A stretch of 64,000 nt of DNA from Chlorokybus atmophyticus (lineage: Eukaryota > Streptophyta > Chlorokybophyceae > Chlorokybales > Chlorokybaceae). Both the position numbers and the translations under genes were made by a program. The stretch lies in NCBI GenBank assembly GCA_009103225.1, contig RHPI01000638.1, positions 399,866 to 463,865 on the forward strand, read 5' to 3'. Positions 13,301 to 26,230 of the stretch are shown piece by piece. The notes beneath the pieces were generated by a model, which worked only from the letters and a program-made list of their open reading frames with translations, was not told where the DNA came from and searched no databases. The first letter of the stretch is position 1; every line of letters begins with the position of its first letter.

Positions 13301-16300
13301 CAAGAGCTTGATGCCACAGACCAGGAGCTTCATGAGCGCGAAGCCATGCACCAGCAGCGGTCAGATGAGCTGCGGGCACGCCTAGCAGAGGTACTGTTTG
13401 GACACGGTCATGCATCATCAAGTTAAGCGATGCCAGTGGTGCTGACGCACAATTGCACGAGACAGTGATATGCAGCCAGTTGTAGTCGATGCACCTACAA
13501 GCACTGTACGACATGCCATGGCCATCATACGCACGGGCACACAGAGGATACAGCAAGCAATATTTACAATCCTTGTGACTCGCACATCCACAGCATGCAT
13601 CTTAGCTGTGCAACATCACAACGGCAGATGAATGAGCGAGAGACTCAGCTGCGCGAGCTCGAGCATGACTTGGAAGAGCAGAGTGCAGAGGTCGATGAGC
13701 GCTTGCGGGAGGCTGCGGCTGTAGAGAAGAACGCACGCGCCATCAAGGATGCAGCCGAGGCTGCGGAGAAGGAGACGCGTGCTAAGCTTGTGCAGTGGGA
13801 GTGGGCCAAGGTATAACCTGTGGGTAATGCCCATTTGCAATATCACGTAAAACCCATTCAAACTGCTGCTCTGTTGTTTGCACATACAGCCAGTTGTAAG
13901 TTTCAGGCTGTGATGTCGTAAGTGCTGGCTGTTGTGCTATCTACCGAATAGTTTGTAGATATTGTGTATGTGATAAATGAGTACTACGACGTTACAACAT
14001 TATGGTATGATTGTTGACTGATACTGTGCATGCACAGGATCTTGATGCCAAGGACAGGGAGGTGCAGGTGCTCAAGAAGTCGGTTGAGGATATAGAGAAG
14101 AGAAAGAAGGAGGTACGAGTTTGTGGATCAAGTTGTTGCAGGTTACATGATGCTGAAACGCTGCCAATTGGCAGGCGGATGAGAAGGGGGCTGCTATTGC
14201 CATTGAGGCTGAGAAGCTGCAAGCACAGCGCGCAGAGATTGACGCCAAGCTGAAAAAGCTCGAACAGGTGTGTTTGCACCACAGAGTTGTTTTAAGCACG
14301 CTCTTCAGTGACTTCTCTTCTAGTGACTTGTCACATCATGTGGAGCATATAGCAATTGACATGCTGTGTGCAGGATGTGGAGCTGGCAAACAGTGCGCGT
14401 TCTATGCACGCACAGGCTGTGCAACAGCTAGAAGCCGCCCGCAGGTACTGCACAATGTTGAATTGCTGCCAAAGAGCGCTGTGGTTGCTGCAACTCAAGT
14501 TCCTCACTTGCTAGGGCTGAGGAGAGTGCGTCACTGATCGAGAGGACCGCCCGCAGCTCCCAAGCGGACCTCGCAGACGCCCGTGCACGCGCCACAGAGG
14601 AGGACGCTGCGCGGCGCCGACGTGCTGAGGCCGCAGACGCTGCACTGTCCGAGCGGGAGGGCCGTGTCGAGGGTCGCGAGGTGCTTGTGGATTCTTTTGG
14701 TTTGATGCTGAGCATTTCTGCAAATCGCACTGCGCACCACAGCACCGCACTGTACACCATGACACATTGTCTATTTTGCATTTTGGTTTGCGAGTGCTTA
14801 CGTCCATACAAGTGCGTGTCGCTAGGTTGCTGTTAGGTCCAGAGAGCACAAGCTTGAGCGCGAGCTGGCGTCATTCCATGCGGAAGTTGAGCGCCACACC
14901 GCCCAAGCTCAGGTGCAACATTGCATCTGCTGGTTGTGTACACGTGCAACTGGTAAGTCCATGTGGCAAACATTGCATCTTGCATGCAGGCACAGCAAGC
15001 TGCTTTGGTCCAGCACGAACACGACCTCGCAACCCGCGAGGCCACACTGCGCCGCGAGCTCGCGAGGTTAGGAGCTGAGAGGGAGGGCCTGGAGGCCGAG
15101 AAGGACGAACTGGCCCGGAAGGAGTCACAGGTGCAGGATCGACCATGCATTTGAACTGACTGTGCACACGCTGTGTGGCCTTATTGTGGTGTCTGTGGAT
15201 GAACAGCTGTTCCAACTCGAGAGGAGTCTTGCCGACTTGCGTGCATCGCTGTCGGCAGACAAGAAGGCGCATGAGGAGGAGCTTGCAGATGCGCGCGCTG
15301 ACATTGACACACAACAGAAGACCCTCAAGGAGCAGATCAGGGATGCTGCGCATAGCCTCACCCAGCTGCAGAGCAAAGAAGAAACCTGCAGCAGACGGGA
15401 GGCCGAACTCAAGGATCTCGCCACTCAGCTGGTGAACAACACACTCATCATGCATCTCTTTGTTCTAAAAACGAACAAACAAGTTCCAATCAGGTCTTTT
15501 GCTTTGCAGAGAGAAAGAGAGCTGAAAATGGAGGCAGCAGAGAAAACTTTGCAGGACCGTGAAGTGGAGGTGGCCAAATCAGCACAGGTGAGCGTGAACT
15601 ATGCGCGTGTGTGTGTGCATGTGCGTGTGATGAAGACCATGTGTTCATTTGCACATATTGCTCTGCAGGACACTGCACAGATGCAACAGGTTGTAGAAGC
15701 AGTGCGTCTTCGCAATGAGGAGGCTTTGCAGATGCTGTCGGCACAGCAGGAACAGCTGACGCAAGAGCGTGCTTCATTGGACAGCCTGGAGCGCGCTTGC
15801 TCAGAGACAGAGCGCAGGTTGGCTGCGCAGGAGGCGGCTGCAGACAAGCTCTCGGTTGAGATTGATGCCCGCGAGGAGAAAATAAATGCGAATGAGGTGA
15901 GGATGCGAGAGTGGGATGAACGCTTGCGCAACAGAGAGAAGAGTGTTGAACAGCGCGAGAACGCCGCTCGGGCACTGGAAGCTAGATTGAAGGAGCACTC
16001 CGCACAGCTCCAGGTATGTGTTTTGCGTAGCTGGTGTTGTGCTGTGGGACTCTGTTGTGTGTTGGCATGACAGCGACGCACTCGCATGCAACAGACACAA
16101 CAGCAAGCACTGCAGCACGATGTGGAGTGTTTGGAGGAAGACCAGCGGGATCAGGACGCGCGGGCGGATGCTGTGGCGGAGGCTGAGACGCACCTCGCGC
16201 AACTGCTGAAGCAGACAGAAGCTGAGCTTGTAAGTGCCCGCCACGAGCACGAGGAGCTCAAAGCCCAACGCAAACAGGTCGCGTCAGCCCTCGCGGAGGC

Positions 16301-19300
16301 GCAAAAGCGAGAACGCAACACTCTGGAAACCCAACACATGGCAGAAGAAAGGCTCCGTGCTGCAGAAGAACGGCTCCAGTCTGTCGTGCAACGCGAAGAG
16401 CGCGCATTGTCCATGCAAGCGCAACTCTCTGAAGGTGCGTGCGTGTGTGTGCGCACGCACGTATGCGTGTGGCAGTGCGTGTAGCTACATTTATGTCTGT
16501 GTCTGTGTCTGAGTCTATCACATCACAGCCCGTGAAAGTTTGGTGCCTGCTCACTCTTGATTTGCAGAGCGCCAGCGTCTTGATGCAATGTCTGCGGAGC
16601 AAACGCGGTCTGCCCTCGCCGTTCAGCGTGCCCGGGATGCATGGGAGGGTGGGTCTAACGAGCGGGAGGCGGAGCTACTGCAGCTGAGCGCGCTGCGTGA
16701 GGAGGTGCATGCCGCCAGGCTCGCTGTCACCACTGACAAAGATTACGTGGAAAAGAGGCAGAAAGAACTTGGAGAGGTGGAGCAGAGAGTCAAAGAGGTG
16801 TGCCCAATATGCAGTTGTGGATGCATCACAGGGGGACTTTGTCATGTATGTGGCGCCTTCCTTGGCGGTCTCACTGATGGTGTGCTGGCTTTGCAGTGTT
16901 ATGAAGCTATTGAAGCTTTGGTCGCAAAGGGTCTGCATGAGGCAGACCGAGTGCAATCAGCCTTCAAAGCGGACATTGCTGAGTTGGCGGACTTGGAAGC
17001 GTATCTGTCAGCAGACAGGGAGACGTGCTTGGCAGCTGTGTCCGAAGCCAGATCAGTTGCTGCGGAAGCTGCTCATAGCCGCGACGAAGCCGCGAAGGCA
17101 CTGGCTGTAGCAGAGAAGAAGTGGACAGAAGCCACCACTACTGCCAATGCCGCACGGGAAGCCAAAACCAAGCTTCATGAAGAAGTTGCTAGCTGGGAAT
17201 GCGGAAATACCGCCAGGCGCCAAGAGCTTGCACTCATTGAGAAGCAACGCAAGGAACTGGACGAAGCCTATACCAGCCTCAAACAGGTGCATCAGCAAAC
17301 GCCACATTTGTTGGTGCTGCGGCAAACACTCTTGGCTGACTTTTGTTTGCTCTGCAGGAGCAAGACCAGGTAGCCAAACTAACAGTGCAGCTGAAGGCAA
17401 GGGAGAGAGCTATTCTGTCTCAAGAGGATGACGCAAGTGTCGCTGCAACCAATGTGCAGAACCAGCAAGCTCAGTTGACTAAAGCTATTGATGCGGCGAT
17501 GAACCGTGAAGAGGCCGCACTGCGTTTGCAGCAAGACTTGCATGCTAAAGCACGCGAGCTGGATGCTCGCGCAGAGCAGTTGGCTCAGGCGCAGGCAGAG
17601 GCAGCAAGAGTGCAAGAGAAGCAGGAAGCCAAACTGGCGCAGCGAGATGAGTGGCTACAGCAGCGTGAACGGGCGCTCGAGCTTCGCATGAAAGCCGTTG
17701 AAGAGATGCAAGGCTTAGCCGAAATGTCGCAGTCTGAGGGCCAACGCGTGGCAGGAAGACTGGCAGAGCAGCAGGCTGCATTGGATGCACGGGAAGCCAA
17801 CATCCAGCTGCAGGAAGCCGATCTGCGACACCAGCTTTCGCTGCTGACGGACAGGGAAGCCGTTTGCATGCAGCGGGAAGGGGCGCTTGCACGCAGGGAG
17901 GAGAAGTCCAGGGAAGCCACTGAGGTTGCGATGAAGGAAGTGGCTTCTGCTAGGCGCAAGCTGAGCGAAGAGGAGATCGCTCTGAATGACAGGCATGCAC
18001 AGCTCAAAGTTGTCCAGCAGGCGATTGAGAAGCGAGAAAGAGCGTGCGCAGAGCGAGAAAAAGCTGTTACCAGTTCCGCTGCTGCAGCTGCCGCAGCAGA
18101 AGCGGCCGCTGCACAGCGCCAGAGCGAGGTGGAGAAGCGAGATGCTCAGATGCGGCAGCTGCAGTCCGTTCTGAGCTCTCGCGAGGTACTAGAACACATC
18201 AGAGGCTCTCCTGTTGTAATGTCACTGTCACTGTTAGTGCTGCTGTCATTATCGATTGGTGCTGTCGTTGTTGTTGTTGTTGTTGGTTGCTGCTGCCCCT
18301 GTGCAGTGCATGACCATTGTGAATGGTAATAAGCTCCAGTGCAGGCGGCATGTGCTGAACGTGAGCGCGACCTTGCTACTCGCACTGCGCAACAAGCAGC
18401 GGAGACGAAGCGCATAAGCGACCGCGAGCGCCATCTTGCCAACAAGGAAAAGGAAGTGAAGGTCATGTTGGACCGCACGCATGCACTTCAAGAAACTGTG
18501 AAGTCCGCTCAAGAAGGCCTTCACCAGCGCGTAAGCATATTGCCGCCATATCATGTTGTTCTTAACAACCGAACAGTACTAACAAAGGTCTTTTCAGGAA
18601 GCGGAGTTGACGCAGCGAGAGAACTCCCTAACGGAAGCTAAAACACGTGCAGTAGCGGAAATGGAGGTAGCCAAGGCCGAGTCGGCTCAGCTGCGAGCCA
18701 GTCAGGAGCGCGCTGCGCGTCAACTCGGGGAGCGGGAAGCCGCGCTCAAGGAGCGATCGGAGGTCATACGCAAAAGGGAAGCTGAACTGCAGGCCTCTGT
18801 GGCTGCGGCTGAAGCCAAGGCGGCTGAGTTGCGCGAGCGTGAGCAGATATGTGTTGCACGAGAAGAAGCGCTTCAGCTTCAACAACGGTATGTGTGCATG
18901 CTCAAGTGATTAAATGAATATCGCACTGTCTTTGAGCGTGTGCGTACACTTGCATGTGTCTGGTGATGCATGATATGTGTACTTCATGGACTTCACACTT
19001 TGTGCCTGTAGATCATGCATGCTGTTGTCGAAGCTACGTTGAGTACGTGAGTGATATAGCAACGGTTGTTTCTTGAACTGCAGGAAGGCGCAGGAAGCTT
19101 TGTCACTGCAGAAGCGGACTCTGGAGGAGTCGGCCAGGGCGCTGGCAAGGCGCGAGTCAGAGGCGAGGGCGTGGGAAGAGAGGCTTGCGCGGCAGCGTGA
19201 CGAGCTGGCTCGACGGGAGCGAGCAGCCGCCGATAAGATACGCGAGGCTACGCAGGCTGTGTCTATGGCCAGCGCTGCACACACCTCCCTGCAGGTGAAA

Positions 19301-20604
19301 TGATCACATGCATATAAAGTGGTTATGTGTGCATCCCATGAAAATCAATCAACGTGTAGTATTCACACATTGTATGTGTGAAGGCGCAAGTAGAGGCGGT
19401 AGCAGATGAAAGAAGACGCGAGCGCACAAGTTCAAGTGCAGAAGTGTTGGCATTGCGAGCAAGTATGGAGGGTTTGCAGGGCTTGCATCATGCGAACAAC
19501 AACAACAGCACGCCGGTGCACTCGCCGGTCTCCACGCCTCCTGGGAAGGAGTCACCCAACCATGAGGGCACGCCGCTGGAACTGCGCCGCCAGCTGGACG
19601 CGCTCCTGAGTTCGCTTGCGATGGCTGCAAATACAGGTGAAGAGCGGCTGCGGCGAGTAGAGGGCGTGTTGGCGTCCATGAGAGGTGGGGGCCAACAACA
19701 AGGGTACGACGCTGAGAGCGATGGCATTCGCTCTGCTCTTGCGGCACTCCGAAGACAACTCCAGGAGCTCGCTATTGAAGAGAGGGCTTTCAACGCAGAA
19801 GCACCAGGAGCTGTTACTCGCAGAGCCGCACAGGCACTGATACAACGCATTGAGCAGGCTCAGGTACAGTGTGTGCATGCGCGCGCGCGTGTACTTGTTT
19901 GTGCATATAGCGTATTGCATGCACGCATGGTGTCACTTATGCACTTGGTATGTGCACTTACCTTGTGTACTGTTCAGCGCCGGAGGTCGCTTTGGGAAGA
20001 GCAGTTGCAAGGGCAGCTGGGCGCGATTGCAGCCTTGCAAACCAACGCTGGCCGAATAAGCGCTCGAAGCACACCAATGCGACAGACGCCTCACCCCGCT
20101 ACGATTACAACCACGCCTACCTCTGCTGCCAGGCCGCACGATAACAACACTGCCAGCAATGCCCTTGATGACAATGTGAGGCGCCGCATTCTCTCGTCTC
20201 CTGGTTGGTTGGACCCCTCATTGTCACAACCAAACAGCCACGCGAACACGCCAGTTAGGGAACACGCTGCAGGGGACAATGACACGGATGAGCGGATGAA
20301 GTCGCTGCTAAAGGAGCGTCAAAAGCTTGTGGCACAAGTTCAGGTGAGTGGGTTATCGCATGAGGGTTGTATCAGCATGAACTTCTTCTTGTTGTGCTGA
20401 CATGGCTTTGCATTCACTCAGGAGCTTTCACAAAGGCATTACTCCAGTGCGCCAGATAATGAAGCCGAGCGGACCAGCGCAGATGTGGCTGCGGCCCGTG
20501 CGGTGATGGCGCATGTGGATGCAGCCCTTGCGGAGGACTCTGCAGAGGGAGGGCGCCTGAAGAGCGAGGTGAAGTTATGTAGTGAGAGTGTACAGAAAAT
20601 CTGA
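7311..20604 (+). CDS. giant coiled-coil protein, about 2,673 residues, 44 exons
   Basis: No catalytic or named domain is recognisable. Exon 1 (7311-7457) starts at an ATG and encodes a Ser/Thr/Ala-rich head; exon 2 (8074-8388) is His/Asn/Pro-rich; exons 3-41 (8570 to 19294) are almost pure Glu/Arg/Ala/Gln/Leu heptad-like sequence, with one Thr/His/Pro linker in exon 22 (12470-12811). Largest exon is 17358-18185 (276 codons). Exons 42-43 (19384-19863, 19978-20343) mix coiled coil with Ser/Pro/Asn-rich linkers; the last exon, 20422-20604, ends at TGA. My 44 exons total 8,022 nt, exactly 2,674 codons with stop, and every phase agrees. Introns are mostly 50-250 nt. The family could be a Golgi tether, a centrosome/basal-body scaffold, a ciliary rootlet-like fibre or a nuclear-matrix protein; sequence alone does not decide. 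Individual short exons may be misplaced. Confidence 0.78.
18264..18288 (+). repeat. (GTT)n microsatellite
   Basis: Short GTT trinucleotide run inside an intron of the giant coiled-coil gene. Confidence 0.7.
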
Positions 20605-21247
20605 CACAGAACCATGCTTGGTTCTGTATTAGATCACCCTTATGTATGCCTATATGTATTTCCTAGCACGTTACAGACTATGTTCGAGTACACATAAACT
20701 TGCTTGGAAGTTGCTTCGAATGCCTTTGTTAGTACATCACAGTCTAGGACTCACAGACTGCCAGCTCCAGCATTACCTGCTACTTATGTGCTGCTACGAA
20801 GCGTGTAGCCAGTGGGCGGATGTCATGGTGTACACAACGGCTCACATGCACAGGAGGATGCACAGTCACGCATGAGATGCATACTTATTACTAGAAGTTC
20901 TAGTCTAGTACTGACAACTTCACCCTAACAATGTCTAAGCACTCACACAAGCGAGAGATGTCGCTGCTCAAAAGCAGCGTGCTTCACCTGGTATCGCGCA
21001 GAAAATGCGCAAGAGAAGCTTGATTCCTTCTATTCCATGATGGCACACTGGCAATATCAGTGACAAGCTATGAATGTTGACTAGGACAGTAACACACTAA
21101 TCAGCTGAATCTGCACAGGCTCCAGCCTGCCTAACCTACACAAGTCACTTGCATGCAATTGCATGAAGCGAGCAGTGGGGAAATGTCATGCGTCCACAAA
21201 GTACCTCGTTCAATTTCTTGTGAAATGCAGCCTATCACAACCAACGA
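20605..21247. other. intergenic, convergent 3' ends
   Basis: Between the giant coiled-coil gene and the Ariadne gene stop. AT-richer than the flanks. Contains only short frames. No gene or RNA recognised. Confidence 0.55.
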
Positions 21248-24185
21248 CTAATCAGTAGGCTCAACAAAGTCCAGAAGGTTTCGAAGATGACTGCGCGCAA
21301 GCGCTGTGGCGTTCAGCACATGCAAGCGCGACATCTGTTCGGCAGGTTTCTCCAGCAGTCCGGATAGCGCCTCGGTAGACTTCTCAAGATCCTCCTGATA
21401 AAACTCAAAGCGCGTCTTCCGCTCTCCTCGGCCCATGTAGTAACCAAAGACATACGTAAACTGCAGCGTGCGCCGACACTGCACAAAATGAACAGGGTTG
21501 AGCATTGCTGTCACCAAAACACTGCTTTTCATGACAATATTGCATCGGTACTGATGCATGCTGCTTACATCCAGAAGCTGCGAGTAGGCGTCTTTGATGT
21601 AAGCCACATCAAGGTACGTGGTTCCTGGCTTTGACTGCATGGCCTCCATCTTGGCTTTGCCGTATGCAGCAGCTGCCTCTAGTTCCCGCGACTTGGCGTG
21701 GTTGCTGTAGCGATGATAGTAATGCAAGTACCGCTCCAAAGCAATCTTGGAGGCGTCAGCGTGCTTGCGTTCCACACGGGTTGGGTCGTACCTACACACA
21801 CAAGTAAATATACAAGTTTGTGGCGATACTCGCGTACAGGATGTGTGCATGAGCGTATGGACGTGCACTCGCGCCGGAGTGTACAAGCTGAGTGACAATT
21901 AAAGAAGCTGAACAACATGAATGATTTTGATTGTCGGATGACTATGCACAAGAATTCTTTGGTGATAGCCAAGTAGGCTACCTGTTGCAGGCATAGTACC
22001 CTCCTGTCGACTCTCCATGCTCTTTCCATGGCTCTGCACAGACCCAGCAGAACTCATGCCGGCATTGCTTGCACACCTGGTAACATACACATAAGCACCC
22101 AACCAGCAGCACGAGTCACCAATGCTGAGATGCAAACAGACATTCTCACCATGTGATTGCAGCCGCCATTCTTTTGTATCGCGCTTTTGCAGCTGGGGCA
22201 TGTCAACGTGTTAGCCGCCAGCCAGTTGGCAGTTTCGCTGTCATCTTTGCACTTGATCAACCATTTTCTGAGCGTGTCACAGTTGACGGGCACATGCGAC
22301 TCTTGATTGCATTTGTAGCAGAAGGAGAAGCCGCACGCGCAGCGCACTGCAGTGTTATTGACACCTGTCAACCCTTTCACGGATATCGCACGACCACATG
22401 ACGGTGCGGGACACCTGGCAAGATCACATAAACCGGTTGATAATGGCTTGAAGGAGGACGCAATAGGATCTCATATGCGTACAACAGCTTGTGTACCAGT
22501 GTAGTGAGGGATTGTTGTCCACATAAGAGCGCTCAAGGTAACCAGAGTATTTTTGCCACAGACCAGGTGTAAGGTGCCTGCAACATGAAGTGTGAAATGC
22601 TCAGACTTTCAGTGCATTCCAGCTATGTTAGTTCATACCTGTGGACAACGTCTTCATCAACAAGGACGCTGCACTTATACGCTATACACGTCATGAATAT
22701 ACACGATGGACCTGCATACAAGTGTTTGTGTGAGGTTTCATTGCAAACAGCATAACTGGCTAACTGTGTGCCAAGGCACATGTAACAATACAACAACGCA
22801 CCCTCCAGGACTTTGCCTTCAAGGTATTGCTCCCAGCAAGCGAAGCAGAAGCGATGGCCGCAGCCAAGCGCGGTGCTCAGTTCCAGCAGGCAGCTCTCTG
22901 TGCAGACCGGGCAGATGAACTCGGCACTGATTAATGTATGGTCTTGCACTGCCGAAGATGATCCGCTGTCAGACGACGCCTCGGATAAGCTTGATGCCGT
23001 CCACTGCGACAGCTGGCGACTGTGGACACCGGCCTTCTGGCACACGCCCTCTGCGTCCTCTATGTATCTGCAAACAATTGTGTTGTTGCATTTCATGTAC
23101 ATACACTCATTGAAGTGGTGCGTACTGTGATGTGACCAGTATGGCCATGTAACAGTGCAGCTCTGTTCTGGTGATAATAACGGTTTGTGTAGGATAGCAA
23201 AACAATAACTGTGGTCGTTGTGATAAGCATGCAAGCATACCGTTCAAGCAGCTGCTCTCGGTTCCATTTGAAGTGGCGCAATAGCGCTCCAGCTACTGAA
23301 GGCGGCAGGTTCAAGATCTCAGACACACATCGCACCTCTTCTTGTCGATGTCTTTGCATCTGCACAAGGTGACAACATAAACCCGTTATAATCTATCAAT
23401 GCACTGAGGTCAACACAATGACAGCATGCACGCGGGTCATGTGAGCCTTGTGTAAATGGCATAAAAGTGATTAACGACGGTGGAGCAACAACATCAACTG
23501 GCATTGATGACTACCAAGAGTAACAATGTTGGCGTTGATGGTGACAGGACAATCAACACAAGGCCACACAGTTACAGCTACAAACGCCGATCCTTAACAA
23601 TGATAACGACGAAAGCAACTCACTTAGCGCCCCCTCCTGAGTGCGGTAAACTTCATTGTCACTTGCGTTCTGTGTTTAGTTGTGTTTTGCTAAATGTACG
23701 TCATGCTTACCTGAAAGCTCGAGTTGGGATGTCCTAGTAACGGCTATGGGAAATGAGTACAGTCGAGCGACTGCTGCCTCTGTAGTATAATGATAGTACT
23801 GTTTAAATGTTATTGTTGTTGATGCCTGTTTATCACTGTTGTTGTTATTATCATTGCCATGTATGCCTTATTGCTACTATAGGTGACTGCTTGCCTTAAC
23901 AAGGCCACGCCATGTTTGTACTGGACCGCACTCAGTGTTGATTTGGTGTTATGGTTAGACACAAGCATCCAACATTTCAAGCACAGAACATGCAGCAATG
24001 CTCACCATGTCGGCGTCAAGCACATCCACACTGACGTCCTCCAACTTCCTCTGGAGCTCAGTATGGATTGGGGAGGCCACGAAGGAGAAATCGGCGTCAT
24101 CGTCATCATCTCCATACGCCTCTTCCTCCTCTGCCTCACCGTCATCCGACTCAAACTCGTACTCAAACCCCCTAACTTCTGTCAT
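21248..24185 (-). CDS. ARI: Ariadne-type RING-BetweenRING-RING E3 ubiquitin ligase
   Basis: Transfers ubiquitin from an E2 through a Cys thioester; HHARI-class enzymes work with neddylated cullin-RING ligases. Nine exons: 24006-24185, 23241-23359, 22802-23067, 22639-22711, 22497-22577, 22150-22414, 21982-22076, 21569-21791, 21248-21478; 1533 nt, in frame, 510 residues. Order: acidic N-terminus; UBA-like segment about 65-100; RING1 starting CPVC (Cys152/155) with GCGHRFC; IBR including WCPAPSC (240-246) and [15 protein letters not shown]2/Rcat starting CPSC (312-315), with the predicted catalytic Cys325 in NGGCNHM, then CRHEFCWVC; Ariadne helical domain from about 360 to the end ([15 protein letters not shown]). 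All zinc ligands and the catalytic Cys look intact. Divergent from RPA3, about 0.8 kb away. Confidence 0.95.
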
Positions 24186-24994
24186 TATCTTGTCTATCCT
24201 CTTGTCTGAAGAAAACAAGAAGTTTTCTCCAAGATTCGGCTGAGCTTATGACAGTCAAACGTTCAATAATTCTAACCCCAGCAGGAAAGCATTCAGAAAT
24301 TCCGCCTCTGTCTAATCTAAACGCTCTTGCCGCTGCAAATACACACAACACAACCTTCTAATGTTCGACAAGACAGCCAGTAGACAACGTTCCAACTGTG
24401 GAAAAGCACGGTTTTCACTTGCTGGCAGGCGATATATTGTGATTGCCTTGCAGCAGGCGAGCAAGGCAAGTCAGCTTGAACAGTGGTGGCGCTCACAACA
24501 CGACGAGCTTTGCTAGGCCAAAACAGCCATCAGTGGGCGACAGGCGGACGAGTCGCAGATCTACGCCTGCACGACACCCCTACCACCCCCGCCCCCGCCA
24601 CCGACGACGCCCGGCCTCCTGCACCGCCTGCCACGTGGCACCGCTGAAACAGCAGCAGCTGTCAAAGCGAGACCTAAAAGCGAAATCGCGGTGGTTTGGC
24701 AGCCTGCTCATGGATTAAGCGTAGCGAAATGGCAGTCGCTGTGAGTCAAGCTCTGTCACTGCCGGTTTTCACAGGCTGTGACAAATTGTGCAGCTTGTTG
24801 CTTTCGCTTCACGTCAAGCAGTAGCGACTTCTGCATTAGCGGGAAAACGCAGTGGCGGGAAACACAGCTGTTTGATTTGGTTTTGCCGCCACCGCCGTCG
24901 CCGCAGTAGCAGCAGCAGCGGTGGATAGCTGCGAATAGCATTGCTGTCGGGAGGGGGAGGCCAGAAGGCTAACTTGCATACGTAGCTGTCAAGC
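24186..24994. other. intergenic, divergent promoter region
   Basis: Between the Ariadne and RPA3 starts. CCG/CGC-rich in the middle (about 24540-24640). No GGCCT array here. The 91-codon plus-strand frame at 24443 has no supporting context. Confidence 0.5.
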
Positions 24995-25761
24995 ATGGAG
25001 ACGGCGAGCGCCACCGCCATGGTGAACGGCGCCATGCTAGCGCAGCATGTCGGCAAGAAGGTAAGCAACGCACGAGAGGGATATCGTTTGAAGCAATGCC
25101 TGTTTGAGGCCATGTTTGCTCTTGTACAAGGCGCCTGTGTGAGCATATGCTCTAGTTCGCGCGAAAGTTAATCAAATGATCACTGACGCAAGTACGCTAG
25201 TCATCAAGCATTCAAAGCGTTGGCGGTTGCACGTCATGCCTTGTTTATCGTCCAAGACAGCAATTGCTGTCTTGGACGAAATTCAATCGACATGCTTGTT
25301 TTGGTTCAAGTCCAATGCTGGCATGTGTGTCCTTGTGTAGGTGAGGGTGGTTGTGAAGGTGAAGAGCTTTGATAACGGAAGATGTGCGTGCGAAGCGGCG
25401 GACGGGCAGGAGGTGTTTGTGCGCCTGGCGCCCGGCACAAGTCACTACGACACGCCGTTTGTGGAGATTCAGGGCACAGTGCAGGTGACTATCACTTGAA
25501 GCTTGCGTGCTTGTGTTGGTTGTGTGTTGCTTGACCGGAATGGTCATGTGCTTGGCAGGACCCTCACACTGTCGAAGAGGAGTTTCACACTCCGTTTGGG
25601 CATAACTTTGGTGAGTTGCTTTCAAGTGCATGCCTGCACATATTGTCGTGCGCTAATGAGTATACTTTGATCACGTTTTCCAATGTGTTGATGCAGAATT
25701 GAGCACTTATAACAAGTTGCTGGAGCTGGCGAACAACAACTATAAGCAGTTATTCCTATGA
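24995..25761 (+). CDS. RPA3: replication protein A 14-kDa subunit
   Basis: Small OB-fold subunit of the RPA single-stranded-DNA-binding heterotrimer, needed for replication, repair and checkpoint signalling in the nucleus. Exons 24995-25060, 25341-25484, 25559-25610, 25697-25761; 327 nt, in frame, 108 residues, matching the usual 105-120. Landmarks against plant RPA3: VNGAMLAQHVGKKV at the start of the OB fold, TPFVEIQGTV in its centre, FGHNFELSTYN and the terminal ANNNYKQLFL. Intron 1 (25061-25340) carries a perfect 32-bp palindrome. The second in-frame ATG, eight codons in, would also give a viable protein. Confidence 0.93.
25248..25279. repeat. perfect 32-bp palindrome in RPA3 intron 1
   Basis: The left 16 bases, beginning TCGTCCAAGACAG, are exactly reverse-complemented by the right 16, ending CTGTCTTGGACGA, with no spacer (centre AATT). 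It could form a cruciform in DNA or a hairpin in pre-mRNA. Confidence 0.97.
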
Positions 25762-26099
25762 TGATGGACCTGCAATTGTTGTCCTGCAGTTTTTGCATTG
25801 TATAGTACATTTGTTCAATAACACAGTAGTACCTCTGCCAGCTTTGGTATTGTTTGGATGCACAAGGCTGATCTGCAATGAGTGATCTGAGCAGTTCGAA
25901 AGAGTGTGACGACTTGAACACAAACACCAACCCAACCACCCAACGCCACCACCGACGCCTAACCGTCAGCAGCGACACTGCGCAACGCAGGGCTGACAGT
26001 GCTGGCAGTCGCCCTGCATGCGTGTGGCAGAGGGACACAGGGCAGAGGGGCGGGGCAGAGGGGCCCTGCCACATCAGCAGCGCCGAGGGTTGCGAGTCG

Positions 26100-26230
26100 C
26101 AGCGACCGCGGCCGATAAGAAGAGAAGGAGGAGCAGAGGGAGAGGCGGAGGAGGGACAGGAGCAGGAGGGGGAGGAAGACAGAAAGGGAGACAGAGGGGA
26201 GGGAGGAAGGGAGAGGGAGGGGAAGGAAAC
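26100..26230 (+). repeat. polypurine (GGA/GAG) tract
   Basis: Roughly 130 nt of nearly uninterrupted G/A on the plus strand. Such tracts can form triplex (H-) DNA. Any reading frame through it is compositionally trivial. Confidence 0.8.
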
